A DNA stretch of 6,685 nucleotides, taken from the NCBI GenBank assembly GCA_964544765.1, contig CAZJDM010000211.1, forward strand, positions 1 to 6,685. Direction: 5' to 3'. The notes beneath the pieces are model-generated. The model had not been told where the DNA came from. It searched no databases and saw only the letters and a list, made by a program, of their open reading frames with translations. Shown here one piece after another: positions 1 to 6,088 of the stretch. Position numbers and translations under genes: made by a program. Position 1 is the first letter of the stretch. Every line of letters begins with the position of its first letter. This DNA is from CAZJDM01 sp964544765 (lineage in GTDB: Bacteria > Bdellovibrionota_B > Oligoflexia > CAYFLR01).

Positions 1-177
1 TGATTAAATTAGTTCAAATAAATGGAGTCAAGGTGGGGTTCAGGCCTAACTTACTGATAATCTGCCTTTTTTCACAGTGATTCACAGTAAAAATATTTAG
101 TGGAGTTGGTAATAAATTCATACGTCTTCTTTCTTACGATTTTTTTGAAAAAATCTATAACAATAAAATGAAATTAT
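1..177. other. Non-coding left flank downstream of the operon
   Basis: This 177-nt stretch lies beyond the stop codon of the last gene, and I see no supportable gene in it on either strand. It contains a 10-bp-period tandem pair of TTCACAGT (71-78 and 81-88), a short inverted repeat TTACTG/CAGTAA (51-56 with 85-90), and an all-A/T hairpin, GATTTTTT/AAAAAATC (138-155). The hairpin begins 22 nt downstream of the last stop codon, but on the minus strand it is not followed by a T-run, so it is at best a weak transcription stop. The end of the transcript is therefore undetermined. Confidence 0.6.
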
Positions 178-579
178 TTATGTTTCCCCTAATAATCTTT
201 TTTTAGTCACCTTAACTATCTCTTTCCAGTCATCATTTACAAGAAGCTTCAATATTTCTTTAGGGGTAGATTTGTTTCTAGCAATAGCCATGCGTATAGA
301 CTCGTCTTCATCATTCACAAGAAGCTCCATTACATCAACAGGTATTTTCCTCTTAGTAGCTATGTGATACCTTACTGTTGAATTGCAATCTTTTGCTAAA
401 ATACGTATTATCTCTAAAGGTATTTTTTTGTTATGTGCTACCCATTCTCGCATATCTTCATGATTATTTATCAGCTCCATCCAAGTGTCAACATCAGCTT
501 CCTCATTAGCAGCTCTAGAGTATTCATCTGGATTTGAACTAAACCTAAGTTTAATAAATTCTTTGGCAGACTTGATCAT
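178..579 (-). CDS. Predicted cytosolic immunity protein, HEAT/LRV-like repeats
   Basis: This 133-residue protein has no signal peptide or membrane segment. After an N-terminal helix (residues 1-27) it consists of four 26-residue helical repeats at about 28-53, 54-79, 80-105 and 106-131. Pro54, Pro80 and Pro106 open the last three units, and the pattern P-x-[ED]-[IV]-hydrophobic-x-[IL]-L-[AV]-[KN]-D, then [VI]-R, recurs. This is the look of HEAT-like or leucine-rich-variant solenoids. Such proteins occur as immunity proteins beside polymorphic toxins, and from memory the family with a similar N-terminus sits next to toxins of this type. The ATG directly follows the toxin TAA with no spacer, and its Shine-Dalgarno lies inside the toxin's last codons. 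I infer that it binds and neutralises the toxin's C-terminal domain in the producer's cytosol. A cytosolic immunity protein implies a cytosolic target, such as nucleic acid, for the toxin. The exact partner contact cannot be seen. Confidence 0.72.
   Translation of the reverse strand: MIKSAKEFIKLRFSSNPDEYSRAANEEADVDTWMELINNHEDMREWVAHNKKIPLEIIRILAKDCNSTVRYHIATKRKIPVDVMELLVNDEDESIRMAIARNKSTPKEILKLLVNDDWKEIVKVTKKRLLGET
231..328 (-). repeat. In-phase internal DNA repeat in the immunity gene
   Basis: The 20-bp segments at 231-250 and 309-328 are identical at 18 positions and lie exactly 78 bp apart, which is one 26-codon repeat unit. They encode the L-L-V-N-D core of repeat units 3 and 4. This is the DNA trace of a fairly recent duplication of one solenoid unit, or of gene conversion between units. 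Confidence 0.65.
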
Positions 580-861
580 TTAATTCACCTTTTTTATTTC
601 TTTCCAAGATATAAATTTACCAACACCGCTCTTATGTTTGTTTGGGATATATGTTCCAAATTTGTCAGTATCAGCGATCCACCTTAATCCTTTTTTAACT
701 TCCCTAAAGACCTTCCATTTGGAATCACCGTGACCTGCTGTGTCCTTTGACCACCAATTTCCTGTTTTTTCATCTTTATAGATATTTTTAAATTTTGGAT
801 GATAAACTGTTTTTTCTGGATTGGTAATGTTCCATGCCTTACGATCAGAATCCGCTCTTCT
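580..861 (-). other. Predicted C-terminal toxin domain of the 787-residue protein
   Basis: Residues 695-787 follow the hydrophobic segment after an Arg-Arg-Ala-Asp-Ser-Asp-Arg turn. They are rich in Lys, Trp, Asp, His and Gly, unlike the helical scaffold, and look like a small alpha/beta nuclease-type cargo. Candidate active or nucleic-acid-binding residues are D734, H738, S741, K744, R747, H770 and K771. Placement near the Ntox21-like group is from memory of the D-x3-H-x4-W-K pattern and is unproven. Confidence 0.55.
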
Positions 862-2943
862 TGAAAACATCAAATTGCCTCCTTTAGAGGCTAATAGTAC
901 TGTTCCTTTCGATATAGCAAGTGCTCCATTGGCCGTTACCCCAACAGAAACGGCATGAACCGCAATTCCTGCTGGTACAGCAACTACAGTAGAATCCAGT
1001 AATAAACCGGTCCCATGTCCTATGGTACTGGCAAACTGAACCTGAGCTGTCCCACCGATAAGCAAACCAAAAGCTCTTCCCGTCTGAAATGCGGCATTAT
1101 TTTCTTTACCCATTTTCTTTACCTGACCATCTGCATCCATTACAAAAATACTTTCCTCAGATCCAAAGATAAAACCACCTGCTAAATCATTGGCTGTTTG
1201 ACTGGTTAAAAAATGCCTTACTTCCGAGGCTTTATTTAAAAAATTGTCGTAGATCGCGTAAAGATTATCGAGTTGATCATGGAAGAAGCCAAAAGACTTA
1301 ATGTTTTGTTGCTTACTTCGTACATGAGCTTGTTTGAAAGTCTGAGTAGTAATAAAATTCAAGGCCGATGGCTGATACAGGTCTTGATGTTTCGCAAACT
1401 TGCCACTGATATCCACCATTTGGTAGCCCATGTAGGTTTGGGTATTAACTTCAATGCCGAATAGTTCCATTGCATCAGTGGTCATTTGGAACTGGGAGTA
1501 GTACTGCACCCTGGGATGGCTTGTTTCGTGGTCGAGTAGTACCCTAGCTCTGTTTAAGTAACGATTTCCCAAATGCTTTACCTTATTTGCAAAAGATCGA
1601 TCTGACGTTTGCAGCCACTTCAAAGCAAATCCGGCTTTTTCTTCTTGGAAGGCATCATTTGCTTTATATTCAAGCTCTAATGCTTCGTTGTAAACATCTC
1701 TAATGGTTTTCCCTACCGGGGAGGTAATGGACGTTTGGAAAACGGGCGCTTGATCAAATTTTGACTCAGAAAGCCAAGTAGTAACGAGACCGTTATCATT
1801 AACAAATGAATTGTACACTTTTTGGTACTGTTCTTTAAGTGCAACGTCATCACCCTCATTTGCCAGTTCTCTTACAATTTTTAATAGACGATATCCTTCA
1901 CCCCGTGGTCCACTAGTCACAACCTTTTGCGCTTTTTCTTTAAATTGATTTAAAGCAGTTGGATCGATTAAACCGCTTCTAGAAAAAGCTAGAGCTTTAT
2001 CAGCAGAAGCCGCGATATCAAGCGCTCTTTTGTTAAAAGACTGTTGCCGGGATTTAGTTCTATCTAAATTTGCAGAAGCATTACTTTTACTGTTGCTGTT
2101 TTCGACTCCTGAAATATCCTCATTACCATTTCCAATATTCTTAACTGTTACTGCCTTTTGAATAACTCTATTTGCATTAGCATTAGCTGTTCTTGTTTGT
2201 GATTTACTGATTCTGTCGACATGGCTTTTAGCTTTAGCTAAGAGATTAGCTGAGATAGATTTCAAGATTTCGTTAGCCTGCTCACCTATTTTTTCATCAA
2301 AGACATCACTAGGGCCAGAGAAAACATCACCAAGACCAGCTATTCCTTGCCTAAAACGATCATACTGACCACTGTTGTAAAAGTCGGCAACATAGTAACC
2401 AAGTCTACTCAACTTAACAGAAAATTCTTTACTTAACCAGGGATCCGTTTCTTCTGGGATATTTTTAGGATATCCTGAATCACCTCGATCTTCCTTAGGT
2501 TCACTGTCTTGTTCTGGCTCATGATTGTCAAATTTTGGAAATAGATCATTATAATCAAGTTTATCAAAGATAATTGTAAGGCTTGGACCCTTGTTTTGGC
2601 TATTAAGGATGATAGGTTCCCTTGGAGTTATATCAGGAATAATAAGGTTAGTTTTTTGCTCTTTTGGTGAAGCGTCTTCTAACCAGATGTAATTTTCATC
2701 GGAACCTTCAATGTGTTTTTGGTATTCTTTAAGCCTTTTTTCCCAGAACCTTTTGATTTTTTCATTTTCAACACTGGCGGTTGTCCGAGAAAAAAAATCC
2801 TGGCAGTCAGTACGTACAATAACTATTTTTCTACCATCTTCAATCCTACCGTATGCAAGGTAACAGCGGTTAGGATATTCATAGATTGGGGTAAATCCAA
2901 ATTGGCTGATTATTAGGAGTATAAATAATAATAAAAAACGCAT
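580..2943 (-). CDS. Exported polymorphic-toxin-like protein with C-terminal toxin domain
   Basis: This 787-residue protein begins with a hydrophobic Sec-type signal (residues 1-19, Met-Arg then a Leu/Ile/Phe run); the cleavage site is unclear because there is no A-x-A. Residues 20-165 form a charged N-terminal region ending in an acidic Pro/Glu/Asp stretch. Residues 166-245 and about 300-590 are a helical body, separated by an Asn/Ser/Ala-rich low-complexity linker (248-300). Residues 620-692 are a Gly/Ala/Val-rich hydrophobic segment. Residues about 695-787 are a compact basic, Trp-rich cargo domain containing W-W-S-x-D-x3-H-G-x-S-x-W-K-V (W730 to V745), H770 and K771. This order of signal, long scaffold, hydrophobic segment and short C-terminal domain, followed at once by a small repeat-type immunity gene, is classic polymorphic-toxin layout. 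The D-x3-H-...-W-K signature resembles nuclease-like 'toxin C-terminal' (Ntox21-type) domains as I remember them; the family name is tentative. No RHS, haemagglutinin, PAAR or WXG features are seen, so delivery by T5, T6 or T7 machinery is not supported. The start is chosen on the signal peptide and a GAGGA 10 nt upstream. Confidence 0.75.
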   Translation of the reverse strand: MRFLLLFILLIISQFGFTPIYEYPNRCYLAYGRIEDGRKIVIVRTDCQDFFSRTTASVENEKIKRFWEKRLKEYQKHIEGSDENYIWLEDASPKEQKTNLIIPDITPREPIILNSQNKGPSLTIIFDKLDYNDLFPKFDNHEPEQDSEPKEDRGDSGYPKNIPEETDPWLSKEFSVKLSRLGYYVADFYNSGQYDRFRQGIAGLGDVFSGPSDVFDEKIGEQANEILKSISANLLAKAKSHVDRISKSQTRTANANANRVIQKAVTVKNIGNGNEDISGVENSNSKSNASANLDRTKSRQQSFNKRALDIAASADKALAFSRSGLIDPTALNQFKEKAQKVVTSGPRGEGYRLLKIVRELANEGDDVALKEQYQKVYNSFVNDNGLVTTWLSESKFDQAPVFQTSITSPVGKTIRDVYNEALELEYKANDAFQEEKAGFALKWLQTSDRSFANKVKHLGNRYLNRARVLLDHETSHPRVQYYSQFQMTTDAMELFGIEVNTQTYMGYQMVDISGKFAKHQDLYQPSALNFITTQTFKQAHVRSKQQNIKSFGFFHDQLDNLYAIYDNFLNKASEVRHFLTSQTANDLAGGFIFGSEESIFVMDADGQVKKMGKENNAAFQTGRAFGLLIGGTAQVQFASTIGHGTGLLLDSTVVAVPAGIAVHAVSVGVTANGALAISKGTVLLASKGGNLMFSRRADSDRKAWNITNPEKTVYHPKFKNIYKDEKTGNWWSKDTAGHGDSKWKVFREVKKGLRWIADTDKFGTYIPNKHKSGVGKFISWKEIKKVN
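586..591 (-). promoter_or_regulatory. Ribosome binding site of the immunity gene, inside the toxin gene
   Basis: The minus strand reads AAGGTG, then six bases, then ATG. The AAGGTG is itself the Lys-Val codon pair just before the toxin's final Asn and TAA. Stop and start abut as TAAATG. Ribosomes ending on the toxin mRNA can reinitiate on the immunity gene, so the two products should be made together. This site also fixes the immunity start at 579. Confidence 0.75.
868..1086 (-). other. Gly/Ala-rich hydrophobic pre-toxin segment
   Basis: Residues 620-692 of the toxin contain three closely spaced hydrophobic stretches rich in Gly, Ala, Val, Leu and Thr (about 624-640, 645-670 and 672-686) with few charges. 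In polymorphic toxins a segment like this often directly precedes the cargo and is thought to aid membrane entry or to act as a hinge. Here it is the only strongly hydrophobic region after the signal peptide. Confidence 0.6.
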
Positions 2944-2953
2944 AAATTAAATT

Positions 2954-2958
2954 TCCTC
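2954..2958 (-). promoter_or_regulatory. Ribosome binding site of the toxin gene
   Basis: GAGGA on the minus strand lies 10 nt before the ATG at 2943, inside the 18-nt gap after the preceding gene's TAG. The spacing is slightly long. It supports the chosen start and the single-operon reading, because no room is left for a separate promoter. Confidence 0.55.
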
Positions 2959-2961
2959 AAA

Positions 2962-4407
2962 CTAAAACTGATAAAGAGCTGGAATACCCCCTTTTGCGGG
3001 GATCTCCTTTACACTTTCCTGATCTTTATAACAGTTATCGGCATCATCCTTTACTCTGGTGATGAAATCATCAATCTTGGACACTGTGTTAGTAAAGAAT
3101 GCATCGTATTTATTTTTATCGGTTTTAAAACCATTTAAATAGTTTCGGTACAACTCATACTTTAGGACCATATCTTTGGCATGATCATCTAGGAGATGAC
3201 AGTCTTCAATATGCTTAAAGTAGAATAGGCTGTGGGTCTTATTAGCCTCTGGTAAGGTGTTGTGCCAATATTTGGCAGCACTATAAACTTTCGCGTCATG
3301 TACTTGTGACTGGCGAAATTCAGCTAATTCTTTCTTGGCCCTAACGACAATAAGTGTGTTTTTATAGTCTTCATAACTTTTTTGTAGGGTCGTTTCCCCA
3401 TCTTTTAGAAATAAATCTAATACACTAAAGACCTGCTTAGCATTCGCTATGGCTGTTCCTAGTTTTTCAATCAAGCTTTTATTTTCTGATTTGATTTTTT
3501 GGTATTCATCAGAACCGGTACAATCACTGACCATAGTCAACATTTGTTCTTTAGTTATTCTATTATCGAGATAATATTTATTGGCTCCAAAGATCATCAC
3601 TGTTAGCTCATCTTGGATCTTTTTAGCTTGTTTCTTGTTCTCCCCATTGTTTTGATCGGTTTTTATCTTGGCGGTAGCAAAGTAAGAAACTAGGGCCACC
3701 ACTACAACTGCGCCTGAAAGTATCGCCTTGGTTATCGGTTCTGGATCATAAATGGCCGCATAAGCCAATATTCCAAGAGTTCCACTTCCAGCAACTGTAT
3801 TTAACACATTACCAGCGTGATGTCTGGCCTGCTCATCAGTAGTGCCGGACCAAAAAAGATCCGTTTCGCCATCAAAAAAAGAGGAGTGATGGGTATAACC
3901 TATGTCTACCAAGTCAGAAAAAAGTTTTGAGGTATCCACTTTTCTAGGATCGAGATTTCGAGCGGCAAGATACTTGTCGGCTAGACTTTCTTGAAGGTCA
4001 GATAGTTTTTGAGTGAGATCCTCTAATAAAGCTATCTCTTTAGTCAAATAGGCGAGTTCTAGTTTAAGTGTTCGCCACTCAGCTAATAAGTGAGATATCT
4101 TGGTAAAAGATTGTACGCTAAACCTCCCCTTGTCTTTCTCTAAAACTGATTTATGATCATTAGTTAATCTTTCTGCCAGCTTAACAAGTGTACTATATCT
4201 ACCTATAATTTGTACTAGTCTTTGGGATAACAGCTTGGCCTTCCCTGTAATATTAGTGTTTAGTTCGCTAAGATCTCCTTTAATGCCTTCCAATACTGCT
4301 GTGTTTTCATTATCGATAACTACTTGTACTTGCTCTACTAGGTCATTGGCTAGAATTGGCATCGGCAAAGATAATAAAAGTAGTATCAGGATTTTATAAA
4401 GTGACAT
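2962..4407 (-). CDS. Exported helical protein with central hydrophobic hairpin
   Basis: I do not recognise this 481-residue protein as a named family. A good Sec signal peptide (residues 1-20) ends in Pro-Ile-Leu-Ala before Asn-Asp. Residues 21-150 are long amphipathic helices rich in Leu, Lys and Glu with likely coiled coil, especially 104-145. Residues 201-220 and 226-246 are two hydrophobic stretches separated by a short turn (Asp-Pro-Glu-Pro), that is, a membrane-type hairpin. Residues 250-460 are again helical and charged. Only three Cys occur (296, 403, 459). Two long helical arms around one hydrophobic hairpin is the general plan of alpha-helical pore-forming toxins (ClyA, Hbl/Nhe and Ahl type), where the hairpin inserts in the target membrane. 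No sequence match is claimed. An uncharacterised inner-membrane coiled-coil protein is the alternative. It lies 18 nt before the toxin gene, so it may help deliver the toxin. The Shine-Dalgarno is weak (GAGA, 6 nt before ATG). Confidence 0.65.
   Translation of the reverse strand: MSLYKILILLLLSLPMPILANDLVEQVQVVIDNENTAVLEGIKGDLSELNTNITGKAKLLSQRLVQIIGRYSTLVKLAERLTNDHKSVLEKDKGRFSVQSFTKISHLLAEWRTLKLELAYLTKEIALLEDLTQKLSDLQESLADKYLAARNLDPRKVDTSKLFSDLVDIGYTHHSSFFDGETDLFWSGTTDEQARHHAGNVLNTVAGSGTLGILAYAAIYDPEPITKAILSGAVVVVALVSYFATAKIKTDQNNGENKKQAKKIQDELTVMIFGANKYYLDNRITKEQMLTMVSDCTGSDEYQKIKSENKSLIEKLGTAIANAKQVFSVLDLFLKDGETTLQKSYEDYKNTLIVVRAKKELAEFRQSQVHDAKVYSAAKYWHNTLPEANKTHSLFYFKHIEDCHLLDDHAKDMVLKYELYRNYLNGFKTDKNKYDAFFTNTVSKIDDFITRVKDDADNCYKDQESVKEIPAKGGIPALYQF
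3670..3807 (-). other. Hydrophobic hairpin (residues 201-246) of the helical exported protein
   Basis: Two uncharged stretches, about 201-220 (Gly/Ala/Leu/Ile/Tyr) and 226-246 (with a run of four Val), flank a short Asp-Pro-Glu-Pro turn. His196-His197 precede the first and a Lys-rich stretch (from about 247) follows the second. Each is long enough to cross a membrane, giving a hairpin with both long helical arms on the same side. Confidence 0.6.
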
Positions 4408-4428
4408 TCTTAATCTCTTTAGGTTTCC

Positions 4429-5274
4429 CTACGGCATTCTATTCTCATACGTTCTTTGGGTTTCCAAAGAAGCATAAGAAAGTATTTCTTCGGCTTTAAT
4501 ATTAAGGGTTTCTATTTCTTCTTGCAATAAGTCTGTTGCTGTTGGTGAAATTTTTATTAAGTCATTTAGGGCATTAGTGATCTTTTCCTTCAATTTTTCA
4601 TCATTGAATCCTGGATTCTCAGCAATCTTGTTGTCAATAAGATCGATTACCCCTTGTAATGTTCTTTTATCTCGTCCTTTGGGTGTGATATCCTGCATTT
4701 CAACGACATCTTTACGAAGACCTTGCATTAATGAAAGAATTTGAGATGGATTTAATTGAGTTACTAAACTTAAGATGGTATTTGCTGAACTTTCAATATT
4801 TGTAAAGTTACCTAGGATAGCGGCAAGGCGATCTCGTTGATCTAGGGTCGCATTTAAACTATTTTTTGAATTTGGAGAGAGGTCGGTTAAAATACTATTA
4901 ATTGTTATCAGACAGTCCTTGATTATTAGGCTAGCATGACTTGTTAATTTCTTATTAAAATCAACTAATTCCAGTGACCCTTTACCTGTAATTTTAATTG
5001 TCTGATCATTGGGACCATATGTAATAGATTTCTTAATATCGCCGAGTCTAAAACCTATATTTAGGCTGTGGCCCTTGCAGCTTTGCCTATAGGTTATTTT
5101 ATAAACCTTTTCCCAAGGTGAATCAGGATACAAAACACCTTCTTTTAAAGAACAAGTGTAGTAATAATAATTATCTGTAACGCAAGATATTAAAAGATGT
5201 TCTTTCAAAGTGATTTGAGCATACCCATATGAAAAGTACAATGGAAATAATAAAATGATTGTTAACAATTTCAT
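4429..5274 (-). CDS. Exported four-cysteine domain protein with helical C-terminal half
   Basis: This 281-residue protein of unknown function has a Sec signal peptide (residues 1-19, cleavage likely after Gly-Tyr-Ala, before Gln20). Residues 25-130 form a probable beta domain with four Cys (31, 41, 66, 121). They match residues 88-193 of the lipoprotein encoded first in this operon: both have C-x2-D-N-x-Y, C-S-L-x2-G-V-L, C-x(1-2)-G-H, G-[KR]-G-[NS]-L, H-A-S and a final Cys followed by I-N-x-I. The four Cys have the same 10/25/55 spacing in both proteins, suggesting two conserved disulfides formed in the periplasm or outside. Residues 140-275 are Leu/Ile/Glu-rich helices, possibly coiled coil, with no hydrophobic membrane segment. 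It sits 31 nt after the 252-residue gene and 21 nt before the hairpin protein. It may be a soluble partner or adaptor of the lipoprotein (inference). GGAG lies 5 nt before the start codon. Confidence 0.7.
   Translation of the reverse strand: MKLLTIILLFPLYFSYGYAQITLKEHLLISCVTDNYYYYTCSLKEGVLYPDSPWEKVYKITYRQSCKGHSLNIGFRLGDIKKSITYGPNDQTIKITGKGSLELVDFNKKLTSHASLIIKDCLITINSILTDLSPNSKNSLNATLDQRDRLAAILGNFTNIESSANTILSLVTQLNPSQILSLMQGLRKDVVEMQDITPKGRDKRTLQGVIDLIDNKIAENPGFNDEKLKEKITNALNDLIKISPTATDLLQEEIETLNIKAEEILSYASLETQRTYENRMP
4885..5202 (-). other. Shared four-cysteine domain, copy 2 (soluble protein)
   Basis: Residues 25-130 of the 281-residue protein align along their length with residues 88-193 of the upstream lipoprotein. 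Small compensating gaps keep all four Cys in register (spacings 10, 25 and 55). I do not recognise the domain; the secondary-structure impression is beta-rich. Confidence 0.7.
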
Positions 5275-5305
5275 AACAACTCCTCTCTCTCTTTCTATTT
5301 TTTTG

Positions 5306-6064
5306 CTACAAATTATCTATCTGGTTAATTACTGTATTGTACCATTTAACTGACACACCTTGTTCGACACTACATATCCGCACTTCAACATTTTCTGAGC
5401 CTCCGGGTAATTCAGCTGACAAATCGATTTTAAAATCTGTAAATTTTAATTTACTGTGTTCACACTTTTGTCTAGGCATCGAGTAATTTGAATCTACATC
5501 AAAATTAAAATTTAATGCTCCTGTTAAGTTAAGGTCCATCTTAGGAGCAGATGTTTGCCTGCATTTTACTGTCATAATTTGTTGTGAGATATCTTTAGTG
5601 TAAATATATTTTGCGTTTAAAACGTGCTTTCCATTATTTTCTGTAATATCAATCCTAATTAATTCTGTGTCTGGTGAAAAATTGTTTGATGTTCCAGGTG
5701 ATGGTATGTTAAGGGTCCCAGTTATCGAAATAGAATTATCAAGATTAAATGAAGACTGATAAATTTTTTCAAAAGCGATGGCCAGGTTAACAGTAACAAA
5801 CAAATTACCGGGGTATGGCATCCTCAAATAAGGTCCAAAAATCAAGCAACCACTGAGTTTTGTATTATGATTTCTAATATATGCATGATCATTTCGCCAG
5901 CTACCGAAGTTGTGCCATGCTTTCCAAGCAGATTTTGTCATTATTACCTGTTTTACTAAACCATTGTGACACTCAGCTTGATATTCAGGCGTTGAACAGT
6001 CAACAGCAAATAGGCTACTCTTAAAAATATTAATTATTAAAACAAAATACATAAATATTTTCAT
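5306..6064 (-). CDS. Exported six-cysteine protein of unknown function
   Basis: I do not recognise this 252-residue protein. Its signal peptide (residues 1-20) ends in Ser-Leu-Phe-Ala before Val-Asp-Cys. The mature part has six Cys (23, 32, 73, 168, 201, 231), an even number compatible with three disulfides, and no further hydrophobic segment. Alternating polar and hydrophobic stretches (about 86-160 and 205-232) suggest a beta-sandwich-like fold. An aromatic, Trp-rich patch lies at residues 47-62 (W47, W50, W56, with H51 and H60). It does not share the four-Cys domain of its neighbours. It lies 24 nt after the lipoprotein gene and 31 nt before the 281-residue gene, so it is almost certainly co-transcribed. 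By position it could be an extracellular binding or structural partner of the lipoprotein; this is inference. GGAG sits 6 nt before the start codon. The gene is strongly AT-rich. Confidence 0.65.
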   Translation of the reverse strand: MKIFMYFVLIINIFKSSLFAVDCSTPEYQAECHNGLVKQVIMTKSAWKAWHNFGSWRNDHAYIRNHNTKLSGCLIFGPYLRMPYPGNLFVTVNLAIAFEKIYQSSFNLDNSISITGTLNIPSPGTSNNFSPDTELIRIDITENNGKHVLNAKYIYTKDISQQIMTVKCRQTSAPKMDLNLTGALNFNFDVDSNYSMPRQKCEHSKLKFTDFKIDLSAELPGGSENVEVRICSVEQGVSVKWYNTVINQIDNL

Positions 6065-6088
6065 TATAATCTCCAGTAATTAATATTA

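Noticed and set aside
44..50. GCCTAAC matching an integron attC core (RYYYAAC)
   Set aside because: No matching GTTRRRY partner is found at suitable distance in the flank, so there is no complete attC site.
138..155. A/T hairpin as intrinsic terminator of the operon
   Set aside because: The stem is one G-C pair plus A-T pairs and no T-run follows on the minus strand, so support is too weak to call it a terminator.
1273..1464. Plus-strand open frame of 63 codons
   Set aside because: It lies wholly antisense to the toxin gene, has no convincing ribosome site and no recognisable protein features; it is a shadow of the coding strand.
1516..1530. HExxH (His-Glu-Thr-Ser-His, residues 472-476) in the toxin scaffold, as in zinc metalloproteases
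   Set aside because: A Pro follows the second His directly, which would break the active-site helix, and no clear third ligand is seen downstream. It is probably chance in a helical scaffold.
2713..2916. Plus-strand open frame of 67 codons
   Set aside because: It is antisense to the toxin N-terminus. Its Phe/Pro-rich product looks like the complement of Lys/Glu-rich coding sequence.
2987..3001. CCCCC/CGGGG hairpin near the end of the helical protein gene, as internal terminator
   Set aside because: It is inside the coding sequence, has a stem of only 4-5 bp and is not followed by a T-run on the minus strand. Transcription must continue into the toxin gene for the operon reading.
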